Numbered from the stretch's first letter, positions 23,354-32,537 are shown. The stretch: 37,771 nt of DNA from Sphingomonas sp. (GCF_025363195.1 NZ_JANYEK010000233.1:1-37771); one strand, 5' to 3'. The notes: a model not told the origin generated them from the letters alone. Made by a program: numbers and translations.

Positions 23354-24567
23354 GCCGTCCCCAATCTGGCCTGCGCCTCTGCATCAGGCCGGCGACCGGG
23401 CATGTGTCGACCGATCCATTTGCCAATCTTGCCGAATACGCGCTCCAGCGCGCCGATCGGCTGTCCATCCGGAATATAGGCGATGGTATAGAACATCCAC
23501 GCAACCAAAGCGGCGAACACCGCGAACGGCGTCCACAAGGCAATCAGTGGATCGATCTTGCCCAACCCGCCGATCGCCTCGGCATATTGATTAATCTTGT
23601 GATAGGTGACGACCATCACGATCGCCAAGAAGATCCCCAGGCCGGACGTCGATCGTTTGGGCGGTACGCCCAGTGCCAGCGCCAGCAATGGCAACAGGAA
23701 CATCGTCGCGATCTCCACGACGCGGAAGTGGAACGCGGATCGGCTGGTATCGCGCAATTCCTCACTGCTTGCGGGATCGCTGCCGATCCGCACGAGTTCC
23801 GGCAGGGTCAGCTCCATATTGCCCTCGCCACGCTGGCGGAAATTGCCGTATTTGGGCAATGGTATCGGCAGATTGTGGGTCGTAAAGGTCAGCACGCGGG
23901 GTGAGGGGATCTTCGGTGCCTGGCTGATCAGCACTCCGTTGGTCAGCTGGAAGACGATCTCGTCCGGATTGTCGGTGGCGAGAAACTTGCCGCTCTCCGC
24001 CGTTACCGCAAACGACGTGCCGTTCTTGCCCACCGCCTGTACGAAGATGCCGGAAAGCTCGCGGCCCTCGTCGCGGCTCTGTTCGATCCGGATCGTCATC
24101 TTGTCGCCGAAATGCGTAAACTCGCCGACCTTGATCGACGCGCCAAGTGCTCCGGTGCGCAGTTCGAAGCGCAGGCCCTCATAGGCGTAGCGCGCCTGTG
24201 GCTGGATGAACCCGACGATCGCGAGGTTGATGAGCGCCAGCACGATGGCGAACAGGTACGGCACGAACAACAGCCGCCAGTAACTGATGCCGACACCGCG
24301 CATCACGTCCAGTTCCGAACTCGTCGCCAGCTTCCGGAACGCGAGCAGCACGCCGAGCAATAGGCCGATCGGAATGCCCAGGCCGAGATACTCCGGCAAC
24401 AGATTGGCCAGCATCTTCCACACCACCGTTATCGGTCCGCCCTCGGTCGCGACGAAGTCGAACAGGCGCAGCATCCGGTCGAGCACGAGCAGCATCGCCG
24501 AGATGATCAGCGTGGACAGCAGCGGCACCAAAATCAGCCGGACCATGTAGCGATCGATCGACTTCAT
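23350..24567 (-). CDS. lptF: LPS export ABC permease LptF
   Basis: Partner permease of LptG. It has 405 residues with three N-terminal helices, a periplasmic beta-jellyroll and three C-terminal helices. The LptB-coupling motif reads Ser-Ser-Glu-Leu-Asp-Val-Met-Arg-Gly-Val-Gly, with the Asp-Ile to Val region in place. The start ATG at 24567 follows a 292-base stretch (24568-24859) with no supported gene, likely holding its promoter. In E. coli the order is also lptF-lptG. Sphingomonads make glycosphingolipids instead of classical LPS, so the cargo may differ. Confidence 0.9.
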   Translation of the reverse strand: MKSIDRYMVRLILVPLLSTLIISAMLLVLDRMLRLFDFVATEGGPITVVWKMLANLLPEYLGLGIPIGLLLGVLLAFRKLATSSELDVMRGVGISYWRLLFVPYLFAIVLALINLAIVGFIQPQARYAYEGLRFELRTGALGASIKVGEFTHFGDKMTIRIEQSRDEGRELSGIFVQAVGKNGTSFAVTAESGKFLATDNPDEIVFQLTNGVLISQAPKIPSPRVLTFTTHNLPIPLPKYGNFRQRGEGNMELTLPELVRIGSDPASSEELRDTSRSAFHFRVVEIATMFLLPLLALALGVPPKRSTSGLGIFLAIVMVVTYHKINQYAEAIGGLGKIDPLIALWTPFAVFAALVAWMFYTIAYIPDGQPIGALERVFGKIGKWIGRHMPGRRPDAEAQARLGTA

Positions 24568-24859
24568 GGTGCGGGGAAGGGCTTTCGGGCAAAGGGCGCA
24601 TGATACGACGCCGGAGAGGATGGATCGCTGCTATATCCGGGCGCAGCGCCCGCGTCAGCCGCTAAATGCTGCGGGCGTCCGTCGGACGTCCATCACAACC
24701 AAGGTCATTCCGGATGGGTCGGAGACCGCTCTTCCGATCAGGGGTTCCCCGGCGAAGACCGGGTCCGGTCGCGCAGTTTCTGGTTGGATCGTGCCTTCTT
24801 CGACCACGACCGTGCGCGCAATTGCGCCTCGGTTTGAACAGGGTGGCATCGATCCAAGC

Positions 24860-26827
24860 CTATTCGGCGGCAATACTCTGGGGGGCTGAATGCGGGTCGG
24901 GGCGCTCGGCGGCCATTGCGGCGGCGATGGCCCGTTCCAGGCCGGCGATGGTAAAAGGTTTGCGTAAGACATTGTGCCCGCCGAATTCCGCCTCGCCACC
25001 CGCCTCGCCGGCATAGCCCGTAACGAAAAGGACCGCGATATGGGGATATTCGGCGGTGAGTTCGGCGATCAGTTCGGGACCGGTCTTGCCCGGCATCAGT
25101 ACGTCGGACATGATCAGGTCTACGCTGCCGGCGGCGGCGAGCATGGCGGGGGCCGCGCGCGGGTCGCTGCACGGGACCGGGCGGTGGCCGAGATCCTCCA
25201 GCGCGCCGACCGTCGCGGTCAGCACGCGCGGATCGTCTTCGACCACCAGAATGTCGAGCGTCGCCGAGGGCGGGGGCTCCGGCAGCGGGGCCGATTTCGC
25301 CGACTTGGCCGATTTGGCCGGCGCATCGGCAATGAGGCGCGGCAGATACAACGTCACCGTCGTGCCCCTGCCGGGTTTGGATTGTAGTGCGATTTCGCCA
25401 TGCGCCTGGCGCACGAATGCGAAAATCTGGCTGAGGCCGAGGCCGGTGCCCTGACCGATCGGCTTGGTGGTGAAGAATGGCTCGAACACGCGCTCCATTA
25501 CCTCGGGCGTCATGCCGTGGCCGGTGTCGGTAACGGCGATGGTGACGTATTGGCCGGCGGCGCAGCGCCCGACGGCGTCTTCGGCCAGCTGCACGCCCGC
25601 AGTGACGATGGTGATATGCCCGCGCCCCTCCATCGCATCGCGCGCGTTGACGGCGAGGTTGAGGACGACATTTTCCAGCTGGTGGCGATCGGCGCAGGTC
25701 AGCCACGCCCGGCCCCGATCGCGCGCTTCCAACGTTATCGCATCCCCCAGCGTACGATCGAGCAGGTCGGACATGCCGGTAATCAACTCGCCCGCTGAGA
25801 TCGGCTCCATCTTCAGCGTTTCCTCGCGGCTGAAGGCAAGCAATTGCCGGGTCAGCGCGGCCGCGCGGTTGGCGCCCTCCATCGCATTGTCGATGTGGCG
25901 GGGCGTCGCGTCGATATCCTTGCCGAGGCTGCGTTTGGCCAGCTCCAGCCCGCCCACGACCACGGCCAGCATATTGTTGAAATCATGCGCGATTCCGCCG
26001 GTAAGTTGCCCCACGGCCTCCATCTTCTGAATCTGGCGGAGTTTGCTTTCCTGCTTGCCCAGTTCGCGCGTCGCCTGTTCGACCGCAAGTTGCAACTCGT
26101 CCGATCGTTCGCGTTCCTGATCTGCCTCGGCCCGCGCGGCGGCGCGTTCGCCCAGCGCCTTGACGGTCAACCAACCCAGTACGATCGCGCCGATGACGAT
26201 CAGCATACCGAACATCGCCAGCACCGCCGCCGAGCGGTTGGAGCTATCGGCCGATTTCATCGCGCTGCTGGTCCGCTGATCGAGCAACGCCCGTTCATGC
26301 TCGACGATCTCGTCGAGCAGGTCATTGATCTGCGTCAGCGATGTCGCCCGCCGCGATGCATAATAGCGCTTCAGCGCCATGTCGTTCTTGCCGTAATTGG
26401 TGCTGAGCGCGGTATCCGCCAACTCGTCCCCGCGCCGTGTGTAGGCGCGGCGCAGGCGGTCGACCAGCGTGTGCTGCGCCATGTTGTCCCGCGTGACCTG
26501 TTCGAGTCGCTCGATCTGTTGCCCGGCGGTCTGCCACTCATCCGAATAGAGCCGCCCGAGTTGCTTGTCGGCGCTGATGACATAGCGCCCCAACGATGCC
26601 TCGGAATGGGCGATCGTGCTGGAGAATGTGCGGGCGAGGATCATCACCTCATAGCTGTGGGATTGCAGCCGCAGCGCGCGATCACGCTGGCGATTGGCCT
26701 CGCCCAACGCGAATGTGAGCGCGACGAGCACCAGCGCGCCCAGAACCGCCATCACGACCAGCATGATGGTGCGCCAGGCGGGTCTGGGCTTCCCCGGAAC
26801 CGCAATCTCGCCCTCGTTCCCGCTCAT
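24860..26827 (-). CDS. CHASE3-type hybrid histidine kinase with receiver domain
   Basis: A 655-residue inner-membrane hybrid kinase. Membrane helix 1 is at about 21-41, a CHASE3-like helical sensor domain at 45-185, and helix 2 near 203-225. A coiled coil follows, then HisKA with His281 (Ile-Ala-His-Asp-Phe-Asn-Asn) and an intact HATPase domain (Asn-Leu-Ala-Val-Asn-Ala-Arg-Asp-Ala-Met, then Asp-Thr-Gly-His-Gly-Met and Gly-x-Gly-Leu-Gly-Leu). The receiver domain has the phosphoacceptor Asp575 in Met-Ser-Asp-Val-Leu-Met-Pro-Gly. An Ala-Lys-Ser repeat links the kinase and receiver. It lies between spt and lptF on the same strand. The sensed signal and output partner are not visible here. Confidence 0.9.
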   Translation of the reverse strand: MSGNEGEIAVPGKPRPAWRTIMLVVMAVLGALVLVALTFALGEANRQRDRALRLQSHSYEVMILARTFSSTIAHSEASLGRYVISADKQLGRLYSDEWQTAGQQIERLEQVTRDNMAQHTLVDRLRRAYTRRGDELADTALSTNYGKNDMALKRYYASRRATSLTQINDLLDEIVEHERALLDQRTSSAMKSADSSNRSAAVLAMFGMLIVIGAIVLGWLTVKALGERAAARAEADQERERSDELQLAVEQATRELGKQESKLRQIQKMEAVGQLTGGIAHDFNNMLAVVVGGLELAKRSLGKDIDATPRHIDNAMEGANRAAALTRQLLAFSREETLKMEPISAGELITGMSDLLDRTLGDAITLEARDRGRAWLTCADRHQLENVVLNLAVNARDAMEGRGHITIVTAGVQLAEDAVGRCAAGQYVTIAVTDTGHGMTPEVMERVFEPFFTTKPIGQGTGLGLSQIFAFVRQAHGEIALQSKPGRGTTVTLYLPRLIADAPAKSAKSAKSAPLPEPPPSATLDILVVEDDPRVLTATVGALEDLGHRPVPCSDPRAAPAMLAAAGSVDLIMSDVLMPGKTGPELIAELTAEYPHIAVLFVTGYAGEAGGEAEFGGHNVLRKPFTIAGLERAIAAAMAAERPDPHSAPQSIAAE

Positions 26828-26879
26828 CGCCCGAATATATACACATTCCGGAGACTAGTGGGAAGGCAGGGATCACGGA

Positions 26880-28142
26880 CTATGCGATGACACCCACTGC
26901 TTTCCCCGCCGCTTCGAACATGGCGAGGACAGTCTTGATCTGCGCCGGCGTATGTTCGGCGGACAATGAGCAACGCAGCAGAAACGTGCCGGCCGGCGTC
27001 GCGGGGGGACGCGCCATATTGACGTACAGGCCACCGTCGAGCAGCGCCTGCCACATCGTTACCGCTTGCTCCTGATCTTCCAGGATGATCGCGATGATCG
27101 CGCTATCCGAGGTCTCGGTGCCCAGCCTGAAGCCGAGCGCCTTGAGCCCGGCGTGCAGCCCGCGGGCATTCTCCCACAATTGCGCGCGTTTCTTCGTGGC
27201 GGTCTTCAGCTTGCGGATCGACATCGCCGCCGTCGCCACGACCGATGGGGGTAGCGAGGCGGTGAAGATGTACGGGCGACATGCCAGCCGGATCGCCTCG
27301 AACTTTGGATGGTTCGACACGCAGAACCCGCCGACCGTGCCGACCGATTTGGAGAAGGTGCCGACAATGAAATCGACATCGCCCTCGCACCCCTGATCCT
27401 CATACACGCCGCGCCCGTTGGGGCCGTAAAAGCCCATCGAATGCGCCTCGTCGGACAGCACCATCGCGCCGTGTTTTTTGGCGACCGCGACCATCTCCTT
27501 CAGCGGTGCGATGTCGCCCAGCATCGAATAGACGCCTTCGAGGATGACGAGCTTCCCCGCCTCCTTGGGCAGGCGCCCCAGCCTCTTGTCGAGATCCTCG
27601 ACGCTGTTGTGGCGAAAGCGGACGATCTCAGCATTGCCCTGCTTGCACCCGTCATAGATCGAGGCATGGCTGTCGGCGTCGAGAATGACGTATTCGCCCT
27701 TGCCGACCAGCGTCGATATCATGCCGAGATTGGCCATGTATCCGGTCGAAAAGACGATCGCGCCCGTTACGTCGTAAAAATCTCGCAGCGCATCCTCGAC
27801 CTCGATATGGTCGCGGAACGTGCCGTTGAGCATGCGGCTGCCATTGGTGCCGGACCCGAACTCGTCGAGCGCATCCTTGCCCGCCTGGATGACGTCAGGA
27901 TCGAAGGTCATGCCCATATAATTATAGGTGCCGAGCAGGATCGTATCGCGCCCGGCGATCACCGCTTCGGTCGGCGATTTCACCTGATCCATTACGATCG
28001 CGAACGGATCGGTCACGCCGGTATCGATCAGCGCCTTGCGCTCGGCGATCAGGCTGTCGAACTTCGACATGAGGTCGGCTTCGGGGGGAACAGCCGCTGG
28101 ATGGGCGGCGAGCTTCTCGGGGGCAAGTCCTGCATCGGTCAT
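26880..28142 (-). CDS. spt: Serine palmitoyltransferase
   Basis: PLP-dependent alpha-oxoamine synthase that condenses L-serine with an acyl thioester to 3-ketosphinganine, the first step of sphingolipid synthesis. It has 420 residues, the length of the soluble homodimeric Sphingomonas paucimobilis enzyme. The Schiff-base lysine falls at Lys265 (Gly-Thr-Phe-Ser-Lys-Ser), the same number as in that enzyme. Asp-Glu-Ala-His-Ser-Met-Gly (PLP pyridine contact) and Gly-Ser-Gly-Thr-Asn-Gly-Ser-Arg are present. The acp gene ends four bases upstream, so the acyl donor is probably an acyl-ACP. Confidence 0.97.
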   Translation of the reverse strand: MTDAGLAPEKLAAHPAAVPPEADLMSKFDSLIAERKALIDTGVTDPFAIVMDQVKSPTEAVIAGRDTILLGTYNYMGMTFDPDVIQAGKDALDEFGSGTNGSRMLNGTFRDHIEVEDALRDFYDVTGAIVFSTGYMANLGMISTLVGKGEYVILDADSHASIYDGCKQGNAEIVRFRHNSVEDLDKRLGRLPKEAGKLVILEGVYSMLGDIAPLKEMVAVAKKHGAMVLSDEAHSMGFYGPNGRGVYEDQGCEGDVDFIVGTFSKSVGTVGGFCVSNHPKFEAIRLACRPYIFTASLPPSVVATAAMSIRKLKTATKKRAQLWENARGLHAGLKALGFRLGTETSDSAIIAIILEDQEQAVTMWQALLDGGLYVNMARPPATPAGTFLLRCSLSAEHTPAQIKTVLAMFEAAGKAVGVIA

Positions 28143-28146
28143 CCGT

Positions 28147-28389
28147 TCAACCCTTCAGCTTCGTCACCGCGTCGACCAACTGGCCGACCGTCTCGATTTC
28201 CGCCTGCATGTTCATCGTGATGATGATCTCGAATTCGTCCTCGATCGCGGCAACGAAATCCATGACGGTCAGGCTGTCCCATTCCAGATTGCCCTGGAAG
28301 GTGGTCGCGTCGGTGATTTCGACCTGTTTCTTGTTGAACGGTTCGATCTGGGCGACGACGGTGTCGAAGATGGCATTGCGGTCGGTCAT
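28147..28389 (-). CDS. Acyl carrier protein for sphingolipid synthesis
   Basis: An 80-residue acidic carrier protein. The phosphopantetheine serine is Ser39 in Glu-Trp-Asp-Ser-Leu-Thr, and the surrounding helix II reads Val-Met-Asp-Phe-Val. It differs from housekeeping AcpP and lies four bases before spt, so it most likely delivers the acyl chain to that enzyme, as the dedicated ACP in the Caulobacter ceramide locus does. A 62-base gap separates it from the upstream epimerase gene. Confidence 0.9.
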   Translation of the reverse strand: MTDRNAIFDTVVAQIEPFNKKQVEITDATTFQGNLEWDSLTVMDFVAAIEDEFEIIITMNMQAEIETVGQLVDAVTKLKG

Positions 28390-28451
28390 GCAAGAGTCCT
28401 TATCGGCTTGCCCACGACCTTGCCAAGGGATTGCGGCGGGAAGGGGGCGCG

Positions 28452-29360
28452 TCAGCCCAGCAGGCCGTTTGCGCGATACCAGACGGCGGTGGCGGCAAGG
28501 CCTGCGGGCGTGGCGATGGCAGGAGTCCACAGCGCCGCGTCCGGGCGATGCGCGGGATCGCTGGTCCAGTCTGGATGTACCAGATAGCCGACCCGGTCCT
28601 GCGTCAGCTTCGCGCCGTTCCCGCGAAACGCCGTGTCGGCGCGCGCCGCCAGCGACAGCAGGGCTTTGGGAAGGGGCAGGGGCAGAACCTTCCGCCCGAC
28701 CGCCGCGCCGATCGCTCGGGCGAAGTCGCCATGCGTCCAACCTCCGGGGAGGCCATCATCGGGATCCAGGATGATTTTGCCGGGATCGGTCTCGACCAAG
28801 GCGATCAACAGCCGCGCAAGATCATCGACATGGATCACCGATAGCTTTCCAGGCGGTGGTAATAGAGCGAGGCCCATGCGCGCCATGCGGAACATGTCGC
28901 GCATCTCCAGGTCGCCAGGGCCATAGATTGCGGGCGGGCGAACGATTGTCCAATCGAGCGCGGAGTCTTGTACCTCGACTTCGGCCAGCCGTTTCGATTG
29001 GCCATAATGCGACAGGAGCGGCTCGCGCGCCGACAGCGAGGAGACGTGGATGAAGCGGCGCACGCCTGCTGCCTTGGTCGCGGCGAGTGTATTCGCCGTG
29101 CCAGCGACATTGCCGTGCAGGAAATCCGGCAGAGTGGCGGCGTTGACCACGCCCGCGACATGGATCGCCGCGTCCGCGCCTCGCATCACGGAAGTCAGGC
29201 TGCCGGTATCGTCAAGGCTCCCCTGGACCCACGCGATCGCGTCGTGCGGCGGTTGCGGGCGACGGGTGAGGGCACGGATGCGATACCCTTGCTCCAGCGC
29301 GAGCGCGATCAGGCGCTTGCCGACAAACCCTGTGCCGCCGGTGATGGCGATGGTCTTCAT
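28452..29360 (-). CDS. cerR: NAD(P)-dependent epimerase/reductase, probable 3-ketosphinganine/ceramide reductase
   Basis: A 302-residue extended short-chain dehydrogenase. The N-terminal Rossmann motif is Gly-Gly-Thr-Gly-Phe-Val-Gly. The catalytic Tyr-x3-Lys appears as Tyr-Gly-Gln-Ser-Lys, with the serine in Val-Ser-Ser-Leu-Ser upstream. ATG 29360 is preceded by GAGGGA and starts exactly at the first beta strand, so longer in-frame starts are rejected. In Caulobacter a neighbouring epimerase-type enzyme, CerR, reduces the keto group during ceramide synthesis; the same order with acp and spt supports that role here. Confidence 0.75.
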   Translation of the reverse strand: MKTIAITGGTGFVGKRLIALALEQGYRIRALTRRPQPPHDAIAWVQGSLDDTGSLTSVMRGADAAIHVAGVVNAATLPDFLHGNVAGTANTLAATKAAGVRRFIHVSSLSAREPLLSHYGQSKRLAEVEVQDSALDWTIVRPPAIYGPGDLEMRDMFRMARMGLALLPPPGKLSVIHVDDLARLLIALVETDPGKIILDPDDGLPGGWTHGDFARAIGAAVGRKVLPLPLPKALLSLAARADTAFRGNGAKLTQDRVGYLVHPDWTSDPAHRPDAALWTPAIATPAGLAATAVWYRANGLLG

Positions 29361-29394
29361 CGCACATCCCTCGCGAAGGGTTTGCGCCCGCAGC

Positions 29395-30546
29395 TCACAA
29401 CATCGCCATATGGTTGCGATGCACCAGCGCCCCACGCGGGGCATAGCCCAGGATCGCCGCCAGCGCGTCGCTGCGCCTGCCCGTGATCCGCGCCGCATCC
29501 GCCGCGTCATATTCCGCGAGCCCGCGCGCCAGCACCACCCCGTCCGGTCCGGCCACCGTAACCAGCTCTCCGCGCGCAAAAGTCCCCTCGATCCGCGTCG
29601 CACCCGCCGCGAGCAGGCTCTTTCCTGCCCTGAGCGCGCTCACCGCACCGGCATCGATGTGCACGATTCCGCGCGCCGTCAGCCCGCCCGCCAGCCACGC
29701 CTTGCGCGCCGGGGCGGATTTCTCCGCGACGAACATAGTGTGCCGCGCCGGGGTCGATGCCAGGATCGAGAGGGGCCGGTCGATTCGGCCGCTGGCGATG
29801 GCGAGGTGTGCCCCCGCCGCATTGGCGATCCGCGCGGCAGCGATCTTCGATACCATCCCGCCCGATCCCATGCCCGATGCGGAGCCGCGATCGGCCATCG
29901 CCTCGATCTGCGCGTCGATCCGCTCGACCCGCGCAATGTGTTCGGCGCCGGGCAAAGCCGGGTTGCGATCGTACAACCCGTCCACATCGCTCAGCAGCAC
30001 GACGCCCTGTGCTCCCGCCGCCTGCGCCACGCGCGCGGCGAGACGGTCATTGTCGCCGAAACGGATCTCCTCGGTCGCTACGCTGTCATTCTCGTTGAGC
30101 ACCGGCACCACGCCCAATCCCAGCAACCGGTCGAGCGTGGCAGCGGCGTTAAGGTAGCGGCGGCGGGCCTCCAGATCATCGAGCGTGACCAGGATTTGCG
30201 CCGCCGTGAGCCCCTCTGCGCCGAGCGTCTCCGCCCATACCTGGCTGAGCGCGATCTGCCCGACAGCGGCGGCGGCCTGCGCATCTTCGAGGCTCGCGCG
30301 TCCGCCTTTGGTCAGGCCCAGCCGCCGCGCACCGAGCGCGATCGCACCCGAGGACACGACCGCCACTTGCTGCCCAGCCTTGGCCCGCACGGCGATATCG
30401 GCGGCGATGCCTTTCAACCAATCCCGCCGCACGCCGCCATCGGGATCGACGAGCAACGCCGACCCGATCTTGACGATCAGGCGCGGGCAGGATTCGGGCG
30501 GAAAGAGCAACATCGCTGCTTGCGTTAGCGCGTCCCTGTCGATCAT
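29395..30546 (-). CDS. proB: Glutamate 5-kinase with PUA domain
   Basis: First enzyme of proline synthesis, phosphorylating glutamate. It has 383 residues: an amino-acid kinase domain (about 1-265) and a C-terminal PUA domain (about 285-370). Kinase motifs include Val-Lys-Ile-Gly-Ser, Val-Ser-Ser-Gly-Ala-Ile, Glu-Asn-Asp-Ser-Val and Gly-Met-Gly-Ser-Gly-Gly-Met, with Asn-Asp for substrate binding. A strong hairpin terminator lies just upstream (30561-30592), so it probably has its own promoter or read-through from obgE. Confidence 0.95.
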   Translation of the reverse strand: MIDRDALTQAAMLLFPPESCPRLIVKIGSALLVDPDGGVRRDWLKGIAADIAVRAKAGQQVAVVSSGAIALGARRLGLTKGGRASLEDAQAAAAVGQIALSQVWAETLGAEGLTAAQILVTLDDLEARRRYLNAAATLDRLLGLGVVPVLNENDSVATEEIRFGDNDRLAARVAQAAGAQGVVLLSDVDGLYDRNPALPGAEHIARVERIDAQIEAMADRGSASGMGSGGMVSKIAAARIANAAGAHLAIASGRIDRPLSILASTPARHTMFVAEKSAPARKAWLAGGLTARGIVHIDAGAVSALRAGKSLLAAGATRIEGTFARGELVTVAGPDGVVLARGLAEYDAADAARITGRRSDALAAILGYAPRGALVHRNHMAML

Positions 30547-30560
30547 GCCAATCGGTCAGG

Positions 30561-30592
30561 AAAAAGCCGCCGGTCTTGCGACCGACGGTTTT
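30561..30592 (-). terminator. Intrinsic terminator between obgE and proB
   Basis: On the minus strand an A-run, a GC-rich stem (30591-30580 with 30575-30566, one mismatch), a GCAA-type loop and TTTTT form a classic Rho-independent terminator at the end of obgE. It also reads as a terminator in the other direction. Confidence 0.75.
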
Positions 30593-30732
30593 GCATCGCC
30601 CCCCGGTGAAAGTGAATCAGGCGATAGTGCCTGCGGTGATCCGCTTGATCTTTTGACCCGGACACTTCCAAACGGGAAGGCCGACTGGTGCGCCTCGGCC
30701 CGGCCTCCGCCTCACTTCCCGCGCTTCGCTGC

Positions 30733-31779
30733 TCAGATCGGCGACCATTCGATCGCGTCTTCACCCTCGTCATCGTCGGAAACCTTGCCCCCCTTCGGGC
30801 CGATCGCCTCGAGCAACCGGTCCAGCACCCAATCCACCCCGGTCCCCGCCGCGCCCGAGATCGGGATCACTTCCGCGCCACTTTCTGCTTCAAGTTCGGC
30901 GGATAGCGCTGCGATCAATTCATCATCCAGCGTGTCGATCTTATTGAGCGCGACCACCACCGGCTTGTCGGTCAGCCCGCCGCCATAAGCTTCAAGCTCG
31001 TCGCGGACGATGCGGTAGCTCTCCGCAACATCGGCATCGTTCGCGTCGATCAGGTGAAGCAAAACGCGGCACCGCTCGATATGACCCAGGAAGCGATCCC
31101 CGATCCCCGCGCCTTCCGACGCGCCTTCGATCAGGCCGGGAATATCCGCCACGACGAATTCGTTGTGCTTGTGCCGCACCACCCCCAGCTGGGGCCGGGT
31201 TGTGGTGAAGGCATATTCGCCGACCTTGGCCTGCGCGTTCGTGACGGCGTTGATGAAGGTCGATTTGCCCGCATTGGGCAGACCGACCAGTCCGGCATCG
31301 GCGAGCAGCTTGAGCCGCAGCCATACCCACATCTCTTCATATGGCCAGCCGGTGCCGTGTTGCCGCGGCGTCCGATTGGTGCTGGTCTTGTAACTGGCAT
31401 TGCCGCGCCCGCCATCGCCGCCGCGCAGAAATACTACCTTCTCACCGATCTCGGTAAAGTCGGCCAGCACTTCTTCCTTGTCCTCGCTCAGCACCTGCGT
31501 ACCGATCGGCACCTGGATGACGAGATCATCGCCACCCGCGCCGGTCATGTTGCTGCCGGCACCACCGTGGCCGCGTGGCGCCCGGAAATGCTGGGTGTAG
31601 CGGAAGTCGATCAGCGTGTTCAGGCCGGGCACCGCGACGAACACGATGTCGCCGCCCTTGCCGCCATTGCCGCCGTTCGGGCCGCCATATTCGATAAACT
31701 TCTCACGTCGGAAACTGACGGCACCGGGGCCGCCCGCGCCCGATCGGACGAAGATCTTTGCTTGGTCTAGGAAATGCAT
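30733..31779 (-). CDS. obgE: GTPase ObgE (CgtA)
   Basis: Essential ribosome-assembly and stress GTPase. It has 348 residues. The N-terminal Obg fold (about 1-158) is glycine rich ([12 protein letters not shown]). The G domain has Gly-Leu-Pro-Asn-Ala-Gly-Lys-Ser-Thr (G1), Asp-Ile-Pro-Gly-Leu-Ile-Glu-Gly-Ala (G3) and Asn-Lys-Ile-Asp (G4). It ends in a short acidic tail. It lies upstream of proB, and obg-proB is a common arrangement. Confidence 0.96.
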   Translation of the reverse strand: MHFLDQAKIFVRSGAGGPGAVSFRREKFIEYGGPNGGNGGKGGDIVFVAVPGLNTLIDFRYTQHFRAPRGHGGAGSNMTGAGGDDLVIQVPIGTQVLSEDKEEVLADFTEIGEKVVFLRGGDGGRGNASYKTSTNRTPRQHGTGWPYEEMWVWLRLKLLADAGLVGLPNAGKSTFINAVTNAQAKVGEYAFTTTRPQLGVVRHKHNEFVVADIPGLIEGASEGAGIGDRFLGHIERCRVLLHLIDANDADVAESYRIVRDELEAYGGGLTDKPVVVALNKIDTLDDELIAALSAELEAESGAEVIPISGAAGTGVDWVLDRLLEAIGPKGGKVSDDDEGEDAIEWSPI

Positions 31780-31794
31780 GGCGCGCTGCGTAGC

Positions 31795-31813
31795 GCTTTA
31801 GCGCAGCTAAAGC
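31795..31813. other. Perfect hairpin at the obgE 5' region
   Basis: GCTTTAGC (31795-31802), GCA, GCTAAAGC (31806-31813): an 8-bp perfect stem only 16 bases before the obgE start. It probably sits in the obgE leader. Confidence 0.5.
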
Positions 31814-31862
31814 CACACCGGCAGCGCGCCTGGCGAGCCTCGCCCCAGCGAGGACCGACAAA

Positions 31863-31901
31863 GCCTGTCCTGAGCGCCTGCCTTGGCAGGCAGTCGAAGG
31901 G
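31863..31901. repeat. Variant of a sphingomonad interspersed repeat
   Basis: The flanks match the short sequence often seen between sphingomonad genes, CCTGTCCTGAGC followed by GTCGAAGGG. Here a palindromic insert (GCCTGCC, TT, GGCAGGC at 31876-31891) replaces the usual two-base middle. The remaining intergenic DNA shows no gene. Confidence 0.55.
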
Positions 31902-31922
31902 CGGCTTTGCCGCGGCGCGCAA

Positions 31923-32513
31923 CTAGCTGCCTGGAGGCACACTAGAATGCGACATCACCAGCGACTTCACCGCCAGTTCCCGCGCCGTTTCGCGCGGTAA
32001 GCCGAGCGCCTTGGCCATCGGCCCACCCAGTAGCGCGTCACCCAGCGCCGTCAGCACCAGCTGCAACGTCTCCTCGTGGATCGACGGGCGACCCGGCTCA
32101 TGCCCCTCGGACAAATCGTCGACCAGCCGGTGGATCGCCTCCAATATCGGGTCGAGCGCATCCTGATTGCCGCTGAGGATCATCCAACTCGCCATCGCCC
32201 CCGCACCGCGCGCAAAGGCGTCGAAGGTCATGTCCACCACCTCGCGCGGATTCTGGTCGCTGGCGCGCGCGCGCTTTGCCGCCTCGCCGATCTGCGCCGT
32301 GATCGTGTCGGCGAGATGCTTGATCAGCGCCTTCTGCAAATCCGCCGCCGAACCGAAATGGTGTAGCAGATTGGCGTGCGTCCGCCCGATCCGCGCCGCG
32401 ACCGCCTTCAGCGTCACGGCTTGGGGACCAATCTCGACCAGCAGTGCACGCGCCGCCTCGATCGCGGCATCACGGGATTGTTCGGGGGAAAGGCGTTTGC
32501 GAATTGTTGACAC
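31923..32513 (-). CDS. TetR-family transcriptional regulator
   Basis: A 196-residue repressor with an N-terminal helix-turn-helix (about 30-65: Thr-Leu-Lys-Ala-Val-Ala-Ala-Arg-Ile-Gly and Leu-Leu-His-His-Phe-Gly) and a helical ligand-binding domain. The start is GTG at 32513, with no ribosome site directly upstream, so translation may be leaderless. It is divergent from the PF10118 gene and a promoter/operator overlaps its first codons, so it probably represses both. Confidence 0.88.
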   Translation of the reverse strand: MSTIRKRLSPEQSRDAAIEAARALLVEIGPQAVTLKAVAARIGRTHANLLHHFGSAADLQKALIKHLADTITAQIGEAAKRARASDQNPREVVDMTFDAFARGAGAMASWMILSGNQDALDPILEAIHRLVDDLSEGHEPGRPSIHEETLQLVLTALGDALLGGPMAKALGLPRETARELAVKSLVMSHSSVPPGS

Positions 32514-32537
32514 GTTTGTAAGTAACGCCTATTTACA
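32507..32537 (+). promoter_or_regulatory. Promoter with overlapping TetR operator
   Basis: A perfect TTGACA (32507-32512) is followed after 17 bases by a weak -10 (TATTTA, 32530-32535). The spacer and -10 hold an inverted repeat, TGTAAGTA (32517-32524), five bases, TATTTACA (32530-32537), with seven of eight positions symmetric. A direct copy of TTGTAAGT follows at 32541. This is the expected form of a TetR operator covering a sigma-70 promoter. Confidence 0.65.

Noticed and set aside
24720..24760. GGAAC on the minus strand before lptF as an EcfG promoter
   Set aside because: The -10 position matches only two of four bases (GGTC).
25844..26890. A plus-strand open frame of 348 codons
   Set aside because: Antisense to the hybrid kinase and lacks any family feature.
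29050..30528. A plus-strand open frame of 492 codons
   Set aside because: It runs opposite proB and cerR, with composition typical of an antisense frame and no domain.
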